A stretch of DNA of 40,114 nucleotides, taken from positions 1-40,114 of the forward strand of contig CBDIHP010000019.1 of assembly GCA_965279195.1 (NCBI GenBank), written 5' to 3'. This document shows positions 10,259 through 18,574 of the stretch, one piece after another. Both the position numbers and the translations under genes were made by a program. Within the stretch, counting starts at the first letter, position 1. Every line of letters starts with the position of its first letter. This DNA is from CBDIHP01 sp965279195 (GTDB lineage: Bacteria > Planctomycetota > Planctomycetia > Isosphaerales > Isosphaeraceae). Under the pieces are notes generated by a model, which did no database searches, was not told the origin of the DNA, and saw only the letters and a list, made by a program, of their open reading frames with translations.

Positions 10259-10415
10259 GGGTCCGATGGCCACGCGCCCGGGGTCGATGCCGACCTTCGG
10301 GCCCGGGCGACCTCGCGGGCCCTTGCCTGCGGCGGACGCCCCCCGCGACGGTGCGAGATCCCTCCCGGGAACGGATCCCGGGGCCCATGGACACGAACCC
10401 GGCTGGTTCCTCGTG

Positions 10416-12830
10416 ATGGACGCTCCCCCCGGACGGGCCCCCATGGGGTCCCCCCAACCACCCGATGTGCCCGCGACCGGACTCGCGCCCGGACTGCCCC
10501 CGGGGCTGCTCGACGCCAGCCTGCGCTCGCTGTTCGCCTCGAACATCCTGCCGATCTTCTTCTGGACCGCCGCCGACGGCTTCGTCGAGGCCAACGACGC
10601 CTTCCTCCGGCTCATCGAGTACGGCCGCGAGGAGTTCTATCGCGACAAGGTCCATTTCAAGGACCTGGCCTCGCCGCACGACGAGCCGACGTCGCGCCGC
10701 GTGAAGCACGAGCTGGAGACCTACGGCCGGACCGCCCCGTTCGAGAAGACGTACCGGCTCCGGAGCGGCCGGGAGCTGCCGGTCCTGATCGGGGTCTCGC
10801 TCCAGCCGGGGCGGAGCGACATGGGGGTCGGCTACGCCATCGACCTGAGCGAGCGGAAGCAGGTCGAGCGCGAGCTGGGCCGCACCGAGCAGCGGTTCCG
10901 GATCGCCCTGGAGCGGTCCCCGGTCGTGCTGTTCACGCAGGACGACCGGCTCCGCTACACCTGGGTCCACAACCCCAACGTGGAGGACCTGGGCGCGGCG
11001 TTCCTGGGCAAGACCGACGAGGAGCTGCTGGACGCGAAGTCGGCCGAGGCGCTGACCGCGTTGAAGCACCTGGTGCTGGAGCGGGCCCGGGGGATCCGCA
11101 AGGAAGTGGAGATGTTCCACTGCGGCAGGCGGTGGATCTACGACCTGACGATCGAGCCGATCATCGGGGCGGGGGGGGAGACCGTCGGGATCGCCGGGGC
11201 GGCCTTCGACACGACCGAGCGACGCAAGGTCGAGGAGGCCCTGCGCGACAGCGAGGAGCGGGAGCGGGCCCGGGCCGACGAGCTGCACGCGCTGATGGAC
11301 CTCGTCCCGGCCAGCGTCTGGATCGCGCACGACCGCGAGTGCACCCGGATCACCGGCAGCCGGGCCTCCTACGAGATGCTCCGGCTCCCCTACGGCGCCA
11401 ACGCCTCGATAACCGCGCCGGAGGACGAGCGCCCGGCCAACTTCAAGGTCATGCGGGACGGGGTCGAGATCCCCCCGGACCAGCTCCCCGTGCAGACGGC
11501 CGCGCGGGGGATCCCCGTGCAGGACTCCGAGCATCAGGTCGTCTTCGAGGACGGCACCGTCTTCCACCTCTGCGGCAACGCCACCCCGCTGTTCGACGAC
11601 AAAGGCGAGCCCCGGGGGGCGGTCTCGGCGTTCGTGGACGTCACCCGGCTCAAGCATGCCGAGGAGATGCTCCGCGAGGCCGACCGCCACAAGGGGGAAT
11701 TCCTCGCGATCCTGTCGCACGAGCTGCGCAACCCCCTGGCCTCGATCTCCAACGCCGTGCAGGTCCTGGGCGCGTCGGCCGCGACCCGGGGGGACCCCGA
11801 CCTGGACTGGGCGAGCGAGGTCATCGGCCGGCAGGTCGGCAACCTCACCCGGATCATCGACGACCTGCTGGACATCACCCGCCTGGACCGGGGCAAGATC
11901 CAGCTCCGTCGCGAGCCCACGGCGCTGGGGCCGATCCTCCGCCGCGCGATCGAGACGGTCCGGCCGATGGTCGAGCAGAGGCGGCACGCCCTGGCCGCCC
12001 GGATCGAGGGGGACGGCCCGCAGGTCGACGCCGACACCACCCGGCTGGAGCAGGTCTTCGTCAACCTCCTGAGCAACGCGGCGAAGTACACGCCCGAAGG
12101 GGGCCGGATCGAGGTCGAGCTCGATGTCGCGGCGGATCCCGACGGGCCCGGCGCGGGCGAGGCGGTCGTCCGGGTCCGCGACGACGGCGAGGGGATCGCG
12201 CCCGAGCTGATCTCCCGGGTGTTCGAGCTCTTCACCCAGGCCGACCACTCGCTGGCGAGGTCGCAGGGGGGCCTGGGGATCGGCCTGGCCCTGGTGCGGC
12301 GGCTGGTGGAGAAGCACGGCGGCCGGGTCGAGGTCGCCAGCGCCGGCCTGGGCCGGGGCAGCACGTTCACCGTCCGCCTGCCGACCCTCGGGCGCATGTC
12401 GCCCCCGGCCGGCCCGGCGACATCCGTCGCGCCCCCGGATGCCGACGCCGCCCGCCGGGTCCTCGTGGTCGAGGACAACGCCGACACGGCCCGGGGCATG
12501 GTCCGGCTGCTCAAGCTCTCGGGCCACCACGCGCGGTCGGCGCACGACGGCGAGCAGGCCCTGGCCGCGATCGACGCCGAGCCCTTCGACGTCGTGCTCC
12601 TGGACATCGGCCTGCCGGGGATGAGCGGCCTGGAGGTCGCGGCGAGGATCCGCAGCCTCCCCGGCGGCGGCGCTTACCTCCTGCTGGCCCTCTCCGGCTA
12701 CGGGCAGGCCGAGGACCGCGAGCGCTCCCTCGCCGCCGGCTTCGACGACCACCTGGTCAAGCCCGTGAACTTCGACGCCATCCTGCGGGCGATCCGACGT
12801 CACGCCGGCGCCCGATCGGGATACCCCTGA
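10416..12830 (+). CDS. PAS-containing hybrid sensor histidine kinase/response regulator
   Basis: A soluble hybrid kinase of about 804 residues. From the N-terminus it has three PAS/PAC-like sensor segments (about 41-150, 160-275 and 290-415), then the HisKA domain with phospho-acceptor H435 (FLAILSHELRNPLASI). The HATPase follows with its N box (VFVNLLSNAAKYTPEGG), DDGEGIAP and GGLGIGLALVRRL. Last is a receiver domain with the phospho-acceptor D730 (VVLLDIGLPGMSG) and K782 (HLVKPVNF). There is no transmembrane helix, so it senses something in the cytoplasm. The frame is open to 10224, but the first ~64 residues are Pro/Gly-rich and overlap a likely promoter. ATG 10416 is a reasonable start without a strong ribosome site; 10266 is an alternative. 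It is followed by a sigma factor and a Ser/Thr kinase on the same strand. The output partner is unknown. Confidence 0.93.
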   Translation: MDAPPGRAPMGSPQPPDVPATGLAPGLPPGLLDASLRSLFASNILPIFFWTAADGFVEANDAFLRLIEYGREEFYRDKVHFKDLASPHDEPTSRRVKHELETYGRTAPFEKTYRLRSGRELPVLIGVSLQPGRSDMGVGYAIDLSERKQVERELGRTEQRFRIALERSPVVLFTQDDRLRYTWVHNPNVEDLGAAFLGKTDEELLDAKSAEALTALKHLVLERARGIRKEVEMFHCGRRWIYDLTIEPIIGAGGETVGIAGAAFDTTERRKVEEALRDSEERERARADELHALMDLVPASVWIAHDRECTRITGSRASYEMLRLPYGANASITAPEDERPANFKVMRDGVEIPPDQLPVQTAARGIPVQDSEHQVVFEDGTVFHLCGNATPLFDDKGEPRGAVSAFVDVTRLKHAEEMLREADRHKGEFLAILSHELRNPLASISNAVQVLGASAATRGDPDLDWASEVIGRQVGNLTRIIDDLLDITRLDRGKIQLRREPTALGPILRRAIETVRPMVEQRRHALAARIEGDGPQVDADTTRLEQVFVNLLSNAAKYTPEGGRIEVELDVAADPDGPGAGEAVVRVRDDGEGIAPELISRVFELFTQADHSLARSQGGLGIGLALVRRLVEKHGGRVEVASAGLGRGSTFTVRLPTLGRMSPPAGPATSVAPPDADAARRVLVVEDNADTARGMVRLLKLSGHHARSAHDGEQALAAIDAEPFDVVLLDIGLPGMSGLEVAARIRSLPGGGAYLLLALSGYGQAEDRERSLAAGFDDHLVKPVNFDAILRAIRRHAGARSGYP

Positions 12831-12915
12831 GCCGGCCGGAGCCCCCGATTGTTGCGTCGGCAGGGCGCCGGCGGCCCGCCCCGCCCGGGAAATCCGGTCC
12901 CCGGCCCGTTCCTGA

Positions 12916-12945
12916 TTGCAAACCCTCGGGCGGTTCTGGCAAGAT
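12916..12945 (+). promoter_or_regulatory. Weak candidate promoter for the sigma factor gene
   Basis: TTGCAA (12916-12921), an 18-base spacer and CAAGAT (12940-12945) lie 66 bases before the ATG at 13012. The match to the consensus is partial. The first four bases coincide with a TTG that would otherwise extend the reading frame. Confidence 0.25.
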
Positions 12946-13011
12946 GCGGGACGGCGAGGAAGCCCGAGTCAATCCCGTGTCACAGGCCTGACCAGAGGTC
13001 CGGGGGGCGAG

Positions 13012-13683
13012 ATGCTGGACGAGCGCACGAGCGGGTCGGTCACCCAGTGGTACGAGCAGGTCCGTCAGGGCGACACCGAGGCCGCCCAGAAGATCTTCGA
13101 CCGCTACTTCCAGGACCTGACCCGGGTCGCGCTGGCGCGATCCCATTACGACAACCGCCCCGGACTGGACGCCTTCAGCGAGGGCGCCGCCATCGAGGCC
13201 CTGGCCGACATCTTCGTCGGCGTCCTGAACGGTCGGTTCGCCGAGGTCCAGGACCGCAAGGCCCTCTGGAAGCTCCTCCTCACCATCGCCGTCCGCAAGA
13301 TCCATTCCCAGGTCGCCTACTCCCTGAGGAAGAAGCGGAACGCCAACCAGACCGTCTCGCTGGATGCAAGCAATTCCAACGGCAGCTCGTGCGGCGTCGC
13401 CGACCAGATCGCCTCGCCCGAGCCCGATCCGCTCACCTCAAGAATCCTCGCCGAAGAATACGAGCGACTCCTGGATGCCCTGGATGACGACCAGCTCCGG
13501 CTGATTGCCGTCTACCGCATGGACGGATACACCGTCGACCAGATCGCCGAGCGGCTCGGCTGCTCGGTCCGGCTCATCTTCCTCCGGCTCAAGATCATCC
13601 GGAGCAAGTGGCGCAGGCAGAAGCGGGAGATCCTCGGCGAATATGGGTATGACGTCGAGGACTCCGCCGAGCCCGCCGCCTGA
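13012..13683 (+). CDS. ECF-type RNA polymerase sigma factor
   Basis: A 223-residue sigma70-family protein of the extracytoplasmic-function type. Region 2 is seen in SVTQWYEQVRQGDTEAAQKIFDRYFQDLTRVA and the following DRKALWKLLLTIAVRKI segment. Region 4 is LLDALDDDQLRLIAVYRMDGYTVDQIAERLGCSVRLIFLRLKIIRSKW, with a helix-turn-helix. The middle linker is Ser/Asn-rich. ATG 13012 follows a GGGGGGCGAG stretch; the longer TTG reading at 12916 is unlikely. It lies 158 bases before a Ser/Thr kinase with a TPR-like tail, a pairing repeated elsewhere in this window (28405/23616) and common in planctomycetes. The kinase may control the sigma factor. No anti-sigma factor is adjacent. Confidence 0.9.
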   Translation: MLDERTSGSVTQWYEQVRQGDTEAAQKIFDRYFQDLTRVALARSHYDNRPGLDAFSEGAAIEALADIFVGVLNGRFAEVQDRKALWKLLLTIAVRKIHSQVAYSLRKKRNANQTVSLDASNSNGSSCGVADQIASPEPDPLTSRILAEEYERLLDALDDDQLRLIAVYRMDGYTVDQIAERLGCSVRLIFLRLKIIRSKWRRQKREILGEYGYDVEDSAEPAA

Positions 13684-13841
13684 CCCCGCGCGCATCCGCC
13701 GCCGCCTGATCCCCCGCATCCCCTGTCCCGCAATTCTCCCCGGGCCGACCGGCCCCGTGATCCGCCCGACCCGGCCCCCGACGCCCCCGGATCGCCCCGT
13801 ACGGGGGCCCGACGGCGGGCGGTCGTCAACGAGGTCCGAGC

Positions 13842-16652
13842 ATGAGCAGCATCGGCGAGGTGGACGACGACCTGGAATTCTCCGGCGACTCCGGCGAGGT
13901 CGAGCGGCTTGAGGCCATCCTGCCCCACTGCGACGCCTTCGAGGACGCCTGGCTCGGCAAACTCAACCCCCGGATCGAGGACTTCCTCGGGCGGGTCGCC
14001 CCCGAACTCCGCGACGAGCTGCTCCGCGAACTCCTGAGCATCGAGATCCTCATCCGATCCGAGCGCGGCGAGCACCCCCAGCCCTCGGAGTACGAGGCGA
14101 GGTTCCCCCGCGACTTCGGCCTGATCGTGGGCGTCTTCCACGCCTCGGCGACCCCGGGCCCGAACCGGATCCAGGGCCGGTTCCCCGCGTCCCGCGACTC
14201 GGACGAGGAGGGGGGCTCGCTGACCGCGATCCTGCTCCCCGGCACCGGCCTGCCGATGTTCCCCCCCGGCTCGGCCCGTCGGGAATTCCAGGCCGACGGC
14301 GACGGCCTGGCCTTCGGCGCCCGGTTCAAGCACCTGGAGTCGCGGGACGACGGCGGCATGGGCCGGGTCTCCAAGGTCTACGACCGCGCGCACCGCCGGA
14401 TCGTGGCGATCAAGGAGATCAAGCCGCGGTACGTCGGCAACCCGGTCTACCGCGAGCGGTTCCTCCGCGAGGCCCGGATCACCGGCGCGCTCAACCACCC
14501 GGGCATCGTCCCCATCCACGCCCTCGGCCGGTACTCCGACCGGTCGCCGTATTACGTGATGCGCTGGATCGACGGGACCGACCTCCGCAAGGTCATCCGC
14601 GCCTATCACGAGGCGCGTGCGGCGGCCAGGACGGAGGCGGAGGCCCCCTCGACGCTGGAGTCCCGCCGTCTCCTGGCGCAGTTCGCCGAGGTCTGCCGGA
14701 TCGTCCAGTCGGCCCACGACCAGGGCGTGCTGCACCGCGACCTCAAGCCGCAGAACGTGATGGTCGGCCGGAACGGCGAGGTGATCGTGCTCGACTGGGG
14801 CCTCGCCCGGTTCCTCGACCCCGCCCGCGAGGCCGCCGACCCCGCCCCCGCCCCCGTCCCGCCCGAGGCCGGCGGCACCCACCTCTCCGCCCGGTCCCTC
14901 GACGTCGTGGCCGAGCTCACCAACCACGGCGAATTCCAGGGGACCCACGGCTACGCCAGCCCCGAGCACTACGCCGACTCCCCCGTGGCGCTCACCGCCC
15001 GCAGCGACGTCTACAGCCTGGGGGCCAGCCTCTTCGTGCTCCTCACCGGCGAGAATCCCTTCCGCGTCGACGCGGCCTCCCGCGGCTCGGACTTCAAGGG
15101 CCGGGTCCTGCGGGGCGACTTCCCCAGCCCCTGCGAACTCCTGCCCACGATCCACCCGGACCTCCAGGCCATCTGCCTCAAGGCGATGGCCACCGACCCC
15201 GCCGCGCGCTACCCCTCGGCCCTCGCCCTGGCCCAGGACGTCGAGCGATGGCTGGCCGACGAGCCGGTCTCCGCCCGCCGGTCCCCGATCCACGCCAAGG
15301 TGTTCCGGTGGGCCCGGCGGCACTCGAACGTCGTCGCCGGGGCCGTCACCCTCCTCGCCACGGCCACGGTGGGGCTGACCATCGGCTCGATCTACATCGG
15401 CGGCGCCCGCCGCAACGCCGACCTGGCCCGCCAGAGGGCCCAGGTCAACTTCGCCCAGGCCCTCACCACCAACGACGAACTGCTCAAATCGGTGACCATG
15501 GGCCCCCTCGCCTCGCTGCCCGGATCCGAGCCGATGCGCCTGGAGGTCGCCCGCAAGCTCATCGCCTCCTACGAGGGCCTCCTGGCGGCCCCGGAGAACG
15601 GCGACCCGGTCCGGGCGAAGCTCGCCTTCGCCTACCGCGTCCAGGCCAACATCCACCGCCAGCTCGGCGAATTCGACCGGGCCCAGCCCCTCTACGACCG
15701 GGCCATCCAGCTCCACAAGGACCTCGTCGAGTCCGGCGGCGACCCGATGGCGCACCAGGGCCGGGCCGCCGAGGTCGCCATCGACGCGACCTACAACCTC
15801 ATGTACGACAAGGGGATGGATGAGGCCGTCGCCTACTGGGAGCGGGCCCGCCGCGACCTCCGCCTCTCCATCGACGAGCCGATGCTCTCCCACGCCGTCC
15901 GGGCCCGGGCCGCCACCGTCGAGGCCGCCTCCCAGCAATACCAGGGCAAGACCCGGCGCGCCATCGAACTCCAGTCCGAGGCCATCCGGGCGACCGAGAA
16001 GCGCATCGCGGCCGACCTCGTCTCGCCGGCCGAACTCCTCCAGCTCCACCTGGCCTACACCAATCTCGGCACCTGGCTCTGCGAGGTCGCCGACTTCGAG
16101 AACGCCCGGGAGGCCTTCGCCGGTGCCGAACGCCTCACCCAGGCCGGCCCCCTCAAGGGCCAGTTCGCCGAGAACGTCCTGATCGCCGACTCGATGCTCA
16201 AGCACAGGCGCGGGCTGTACCTCCCGGGGCCCCCGGCCGAACGACTGGCCGACCTGGAGGCCGCCGTCGCCGGCTTCAAGTCCGCCTCCGAGCACTTCCC
16301 GGCGTCGTCCGGCTACAGGCTCCAGGGGATCGACAGCGAGATCTCCCTCGCCGGGCTGCTCCGCGAGGGTGCCCCCGCCGACCGCCAGCGGGCCGTCTCC
16401 GTCTGCCAGGCCGCCGTGGAGGCCAGCCGGAAACTCACCCAGGCGTCCCGCCACCCCGGCCACATCAAACGCCTGGCCGAGGCCCTCATCGAACTCGGCC
16501 TCGCCCACGGATCCATCCCCGGCCGGGAGGCCGAACGCGAACGGGCCCACGCCGAGGCTCAGGAAATCCTCGCCGAGCATGCCGACAGCCCCCACCTCCG
16601 GCGCACCTACCAGCGCTTCATCGACGCCCAGACCCGCCAGCGGGTCAATTGA
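13842..16652 (+). CDS. Transmembrane Ser/Thr protein kinase with C-terminal TPR-like region
   Basis: A 936-residue Hanks-type kinase. The N-terminal ~150 residues include the RIEDFLGRVAPELRDELLRELL helical segment found ahead of many planctomycete kinases. The kinase domain spans about 160-475: a Gly-rich loop DDGGMGRVSKVYD, catalytic lysine K191 (IVAIKEIK), HRDLKPQN (298-305) and DWG (318-320) in place of DFG, then an APE-like SPEH segment. One membrane helix (about 507-523, VTLLATATVGLTIGSIYIGG) is followed by ~400 residues of helical repeats typical of TPR sensor regions (YRVQANIHRQLGEFDRAQPLYDRAIQLHKDL, LHLAYTNLGTWLCEVADFENAREAF). ATG 13842 follows GAGG at a normal distance. It likely acts with the sigma factor 158 bases upstream; the substrate is inferred only. 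DWG is common in this kinase group and need not abolish activity. Confidence 0.93.
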   Translation: MSSIGEVDDDLEFSGDSGEVERLEAILPHCDAFEDAWLGKLNPRIEDFLGRVAPELRDELLRELLSIEILIRSERGEHPQPSEYEARFPRDFGLIVGVFHASATPGPNRIQGRFPASRDSDEEGGSLTAILLPGTGLPMFPPGSARREFQADGDGLAFGARFKHLESRDDGGMGRVSKVYDRAHRRIVAIKEIKPRYVGNPVYRERFLREARITGALNHPGIVPIHALGRYSDRSPYYVMRWIDGTDLRKVIRAYHEARAAARTEAEAPSTLESRRLLAQFAEVCRIVQSAHDQGVLHRDLKPQNVMVGRNGEVIVLDWGLARFLDPAREAADPAPAPVPPEAGGTHLSARSLDVVAELTNHGEFQGTHGYASPEHYADSPVALTARSDVYSLGASLFVLLTGENPFRVDAASRGSDFKGRVLRGDFPSPCELLPTIHPDLQAICLKAMATDPAARYPSALALAQDVERWLADEPVSARRSPIHAKVFRWARRHSNVVAGAVTLLATATVGLTIGSIYIGGARRNADLARQRAQVNFAQALTTNDELLKSVTMGPLASLPGSEPMRLEVARKLIASYEGLLAAPENGDPVRAKLAFAYRVQANIHRQLGEFDRAQPLYDRAIQLHKDLVESGGDPMAHQGRAAEVAIDATYNLMYDKGMDEAVAYWERARRDLRLSIDEPMLSHAVRARAATVEAASQQYQGKTRRAIELQSEAIRATEKRIAADLVSPAELLQLHLAYTNLGTWLCEVADFENAREAFAGAERLTQAGPLKGQFAENVLIADSMLKHRRGLYLPGPPAERLADLEAAVAGFKSASEHFPASSGYRLQGIDSEISLAGLLREGAPADRQRAVSVCQAAVEASRKLTQASRHPGHIKRLAEALIELGLAHGSIPGREAERERAHAEAQEILAEHADSPHLRRTYQRFIDAQTRQRVN

Positions 16653-16889
16653 CGGGGCCGCACTCCGAAGGATGAACCGCGCGGCGGTCAAGCCCAAAGT
16701 CATCCCTGCCGATACTCTGAGGAGAAGCGGCTTCTTCGGCACGGCCCTTGCAACCGAGCCATTCGGGCAAGGCGGCCCCGTGTCGGTGGGGGATGGATTC
16801 GTTGCATGGCGTTGGGACGGGCCACCTTGCGTTGAGCGAGGGCGCGGCCGGGGGTCCCCGTCGGCTTCGAGACGTGAAAGGATGTCCGG

Positions 16890-18344
16890 ATGCTCGCGTT
16901 CGCCTTGAGGACCCTCGCCCTGCGTCGCGGGCGCGTCGCCGATCCCGCCGCCATCGCCGCCCAGCAGCGCCGTCGGCTCGAAACCCTGGTCGGCCGCGTG
17001 AGGGCCACCTCGCCCCCCTTCTACCGCGAGAAATACAGGGGCATCGACCCCAGGAACTTCCGTCTCGCCGACCTGCCGCCGACGAGCAAGTCGGAGCTGA
17101 TGGCCAACTTCGAAGGGCTCATCACCGACCCCGCCGTCAAGCGCGACGAACTCGTCGCCTTCCTCGACGAGCCCTCGAACGTCGACAAGCTCTACCTGGG
17201 CAAGTACATCGCCGGCCACACCTCCGGCAGCCAGGGGCAGCCCATGCTCCTGCTCCAGGATAAGGCGTGCGTCGATCTGTTCTATAACCTGCAAATGTCG
17301 CGCGGGAATAATGAGGAGGTCAACCTCGCCCTGGCCGTGAAGCGGCTCCTCCGCCCCAAGCGGCTGGCCGTGGTGACGCTCAAGCGGGGCTTTTATCCCT
17401 CGGCGACCCTCTTCCAGCACATGCCTTCGAAGGCCAGGAAGTTCGCGGATGTGCTCTGGCTGTCGCAGACCGACCGCGACGTCATCGACCGCCTCAACGC
17501 CTTCAAGCCCGAGACCCTCACCGCCTACGCCGGCGTGCTGGAGATCCTCGCGCTCGAGGCCGAGGCCGGGCGGCTCAAGCTGCCGGCGCTCCGGCAGGTC
17601 GTGAACAATTCCGAGGCCCTCACCGACAAGGCCCGCGCCCGGATCGAGGCGGCGTTCGGCGTCCATGTGATGAACAACTACGCCACCGGCGAGTGCCCGT
17701 TCCTGAGCAACGGCTGCTACACCGACGAAGGCTCGCATGTGAATGCCGACTGGGCGATCCTGGAGGTCGTGGACGACCAGTATCGGCCCGTGCCCGACGG
17801 CACGCCCGGCAGCCGCGTCCTGATCACCAACCTGGCCAACACCTTGCAGCCGATCATCCGCTACGAGGTCGGCGACGTGGTGACCATGGCCGACGCCCCC
17901 TGCGGCTGCGGCAGCCGCCTGCCCCGCGTCGCCCGCATCGCCGGCCGCACCGCCGACGTCTTCTGGGTCGGCGAAGGTTCGCGACGCCGGCAGCTCCTGA
18001 ACATCGTGCTGATCCACGCGTTCGAGCATCTGATGGACGTCCGCGAGTGGCAGGCGCAGCAGCTCTCGCCGACGCGGATCCTCGTCCGGCTCGAACCGCT
18101 GCCCGGCCACGAAGGTCAGGTCGACCTCGCCCGCGCCCGGCACGCGATCGACCGCGAGCTGAAGACCTATGACTTCGAGGACATCCGGATCGACTTCGAG
18201 GTCGTGCCGCACCTGCACGCCGACCCCAAGACGGGGAAGTTCCGGCGGATGATCAGCCTCGTCGGCCACCCCGCCGCCCCGAGCGCCATCCCCGCCCCCC
18301 TCGGCCTCGACCTCGCCCCGAGCGAGGCCCGCGCGAAGGTGTGA
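16890..18344 (+). CDS. PaaK/CapK-like adenylate-forming enzyme
   Basis: A 484-residue member of the phenylacetate-CoA ligase/CapK branch of adenylate-forming enzymes, which activate a carboxylate as acyl-AMP, often for CoA or surface-glycan transfer. It shows the P-loop HTSGSQGQPM (110-119), the YATGE motif (264-268) with the aromatic and acidic residues expected, and IRYEVGDVV (323-331) with the hinge Asp. A CGCG cluster (338-341), seen in many CapK-like proteins, could bind a metal. The start at 16890 has GAAAGGA 7 bases upstream. The 237 bases before it (16653-16889) hold no gene. Its stop is followed within 4 bases by repeat C2. It converges on the M28 gene. The substrate is unknown; the length fits the family. 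Confidence 0.88.
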   Translation: MLAFALRTLALRRGRVADPAAIAAQQRRRLETLVGRVRATSPPFYREKYRGIDPRNFRLADLPPTSKSELMANFEGLITDPAVKRDELVAFLDEPSNVDKLYLGKYIAGHTSGSQGQPMLLLQDKACVDLFYNLQMSRGNNEEVNLALAVKRLLRPKRLAVVTLKRGFYPSATLFQHMPSKARKFADVLWLSQTDRDVIDRLNAFKPETLTAYAGVLEILALEAEAGRLKLPALRQVVNNSEALTDKARARIEAAFGVHVMNNYATGECPFLSNGCYTDEGSHVNADWAILEVVDDQYRPVPDGTPGSRVLITNLANTLQPIIRYEVGDVVTMADAPCGCGSRLPRVARIAGRTADVFWVGEGSRRRQLLNIVLIHAFEHLMDVREWQAQQLSPTRILVRLEPLPGHEGQVDLARARHAIDRELKTYDFEDIRIDFEVVPHLHADPKTGKFRRMISLVGHPAAPSAIPAPLGLDLAPSEARAKV

Positions 18345-18347
18345 CCC

Positions 18348-18385
18348 GTAGGGTGCGCTGGACGCGTACTCGGGTCCACCGCACC
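18348..18385. repeat. GTAGGGTG-type repeat, left part only (copy C2)
   Basis: GTAGGGTGCG followed by GGGTCCACCGCACC matches the left ~45 bases of C1 (2600-2644), with the central CGCGGACGCACGTCCGCG stem altered. The right-hand inverted copy seen in C1 is absent. It runs directly into element A2. Confidence 0.55.
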
Positions 18386-18554
18386 GCGCTGGGCGAGCAT
18401 CTCCCGATGCCGCCCGACCGGAGATCGAAGGGGACCACCGAGCCGGATCTCCCGATCCGTCGACCTTCGCCCCGGTCGACGGATCGGGAGATCCGGTTTT
18501 GCCGTACGGCGCGGCATCCGGTGGGGCGGCATCGGGAGATGCTCGCCCAGCGCG
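18385..18554. repeat. Family A nested inverted repeat (copy A2)
   Basis: Outer arms 18385-18414 and 18525-18554 are perfect 30-bp inverted repeats. Inner arms 18443-18465 and 18474-18496 are perfect 23-bp inverted repeats around an 8-base loop (TTCGCCCC). The ends carry the GCGCTGGGCGAG signature of family A, but the core reads ATCTCCCGATCC instead of GGGTCTCCAGACCC. Both arms have changed together, so pairing is preserved. It fills the space between two convergent stops and could serve as a bidirectional terminator. Confidence 0.92.
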
Positions 18555-18574
18555 GGGGACGTGTCCGGCTCACT

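Noticed and set aside
10020..12803. A 927-codon minus-strand open frame
   Set aside because: It is antisense to the hybrid histidine kinase, and its product is Asp/Leu/Arg/Pro-rich with no recognisable family.
13512..18269. A 1,585-codon minus-strand open frame
   Set aside because: It is antisense to the sigma factor, TPR kinase and CapK-like genes. The translation is low-complexity (Gly, Val, Asp, Arg runs) without domains. It results from the high third-position GC of the real genes.
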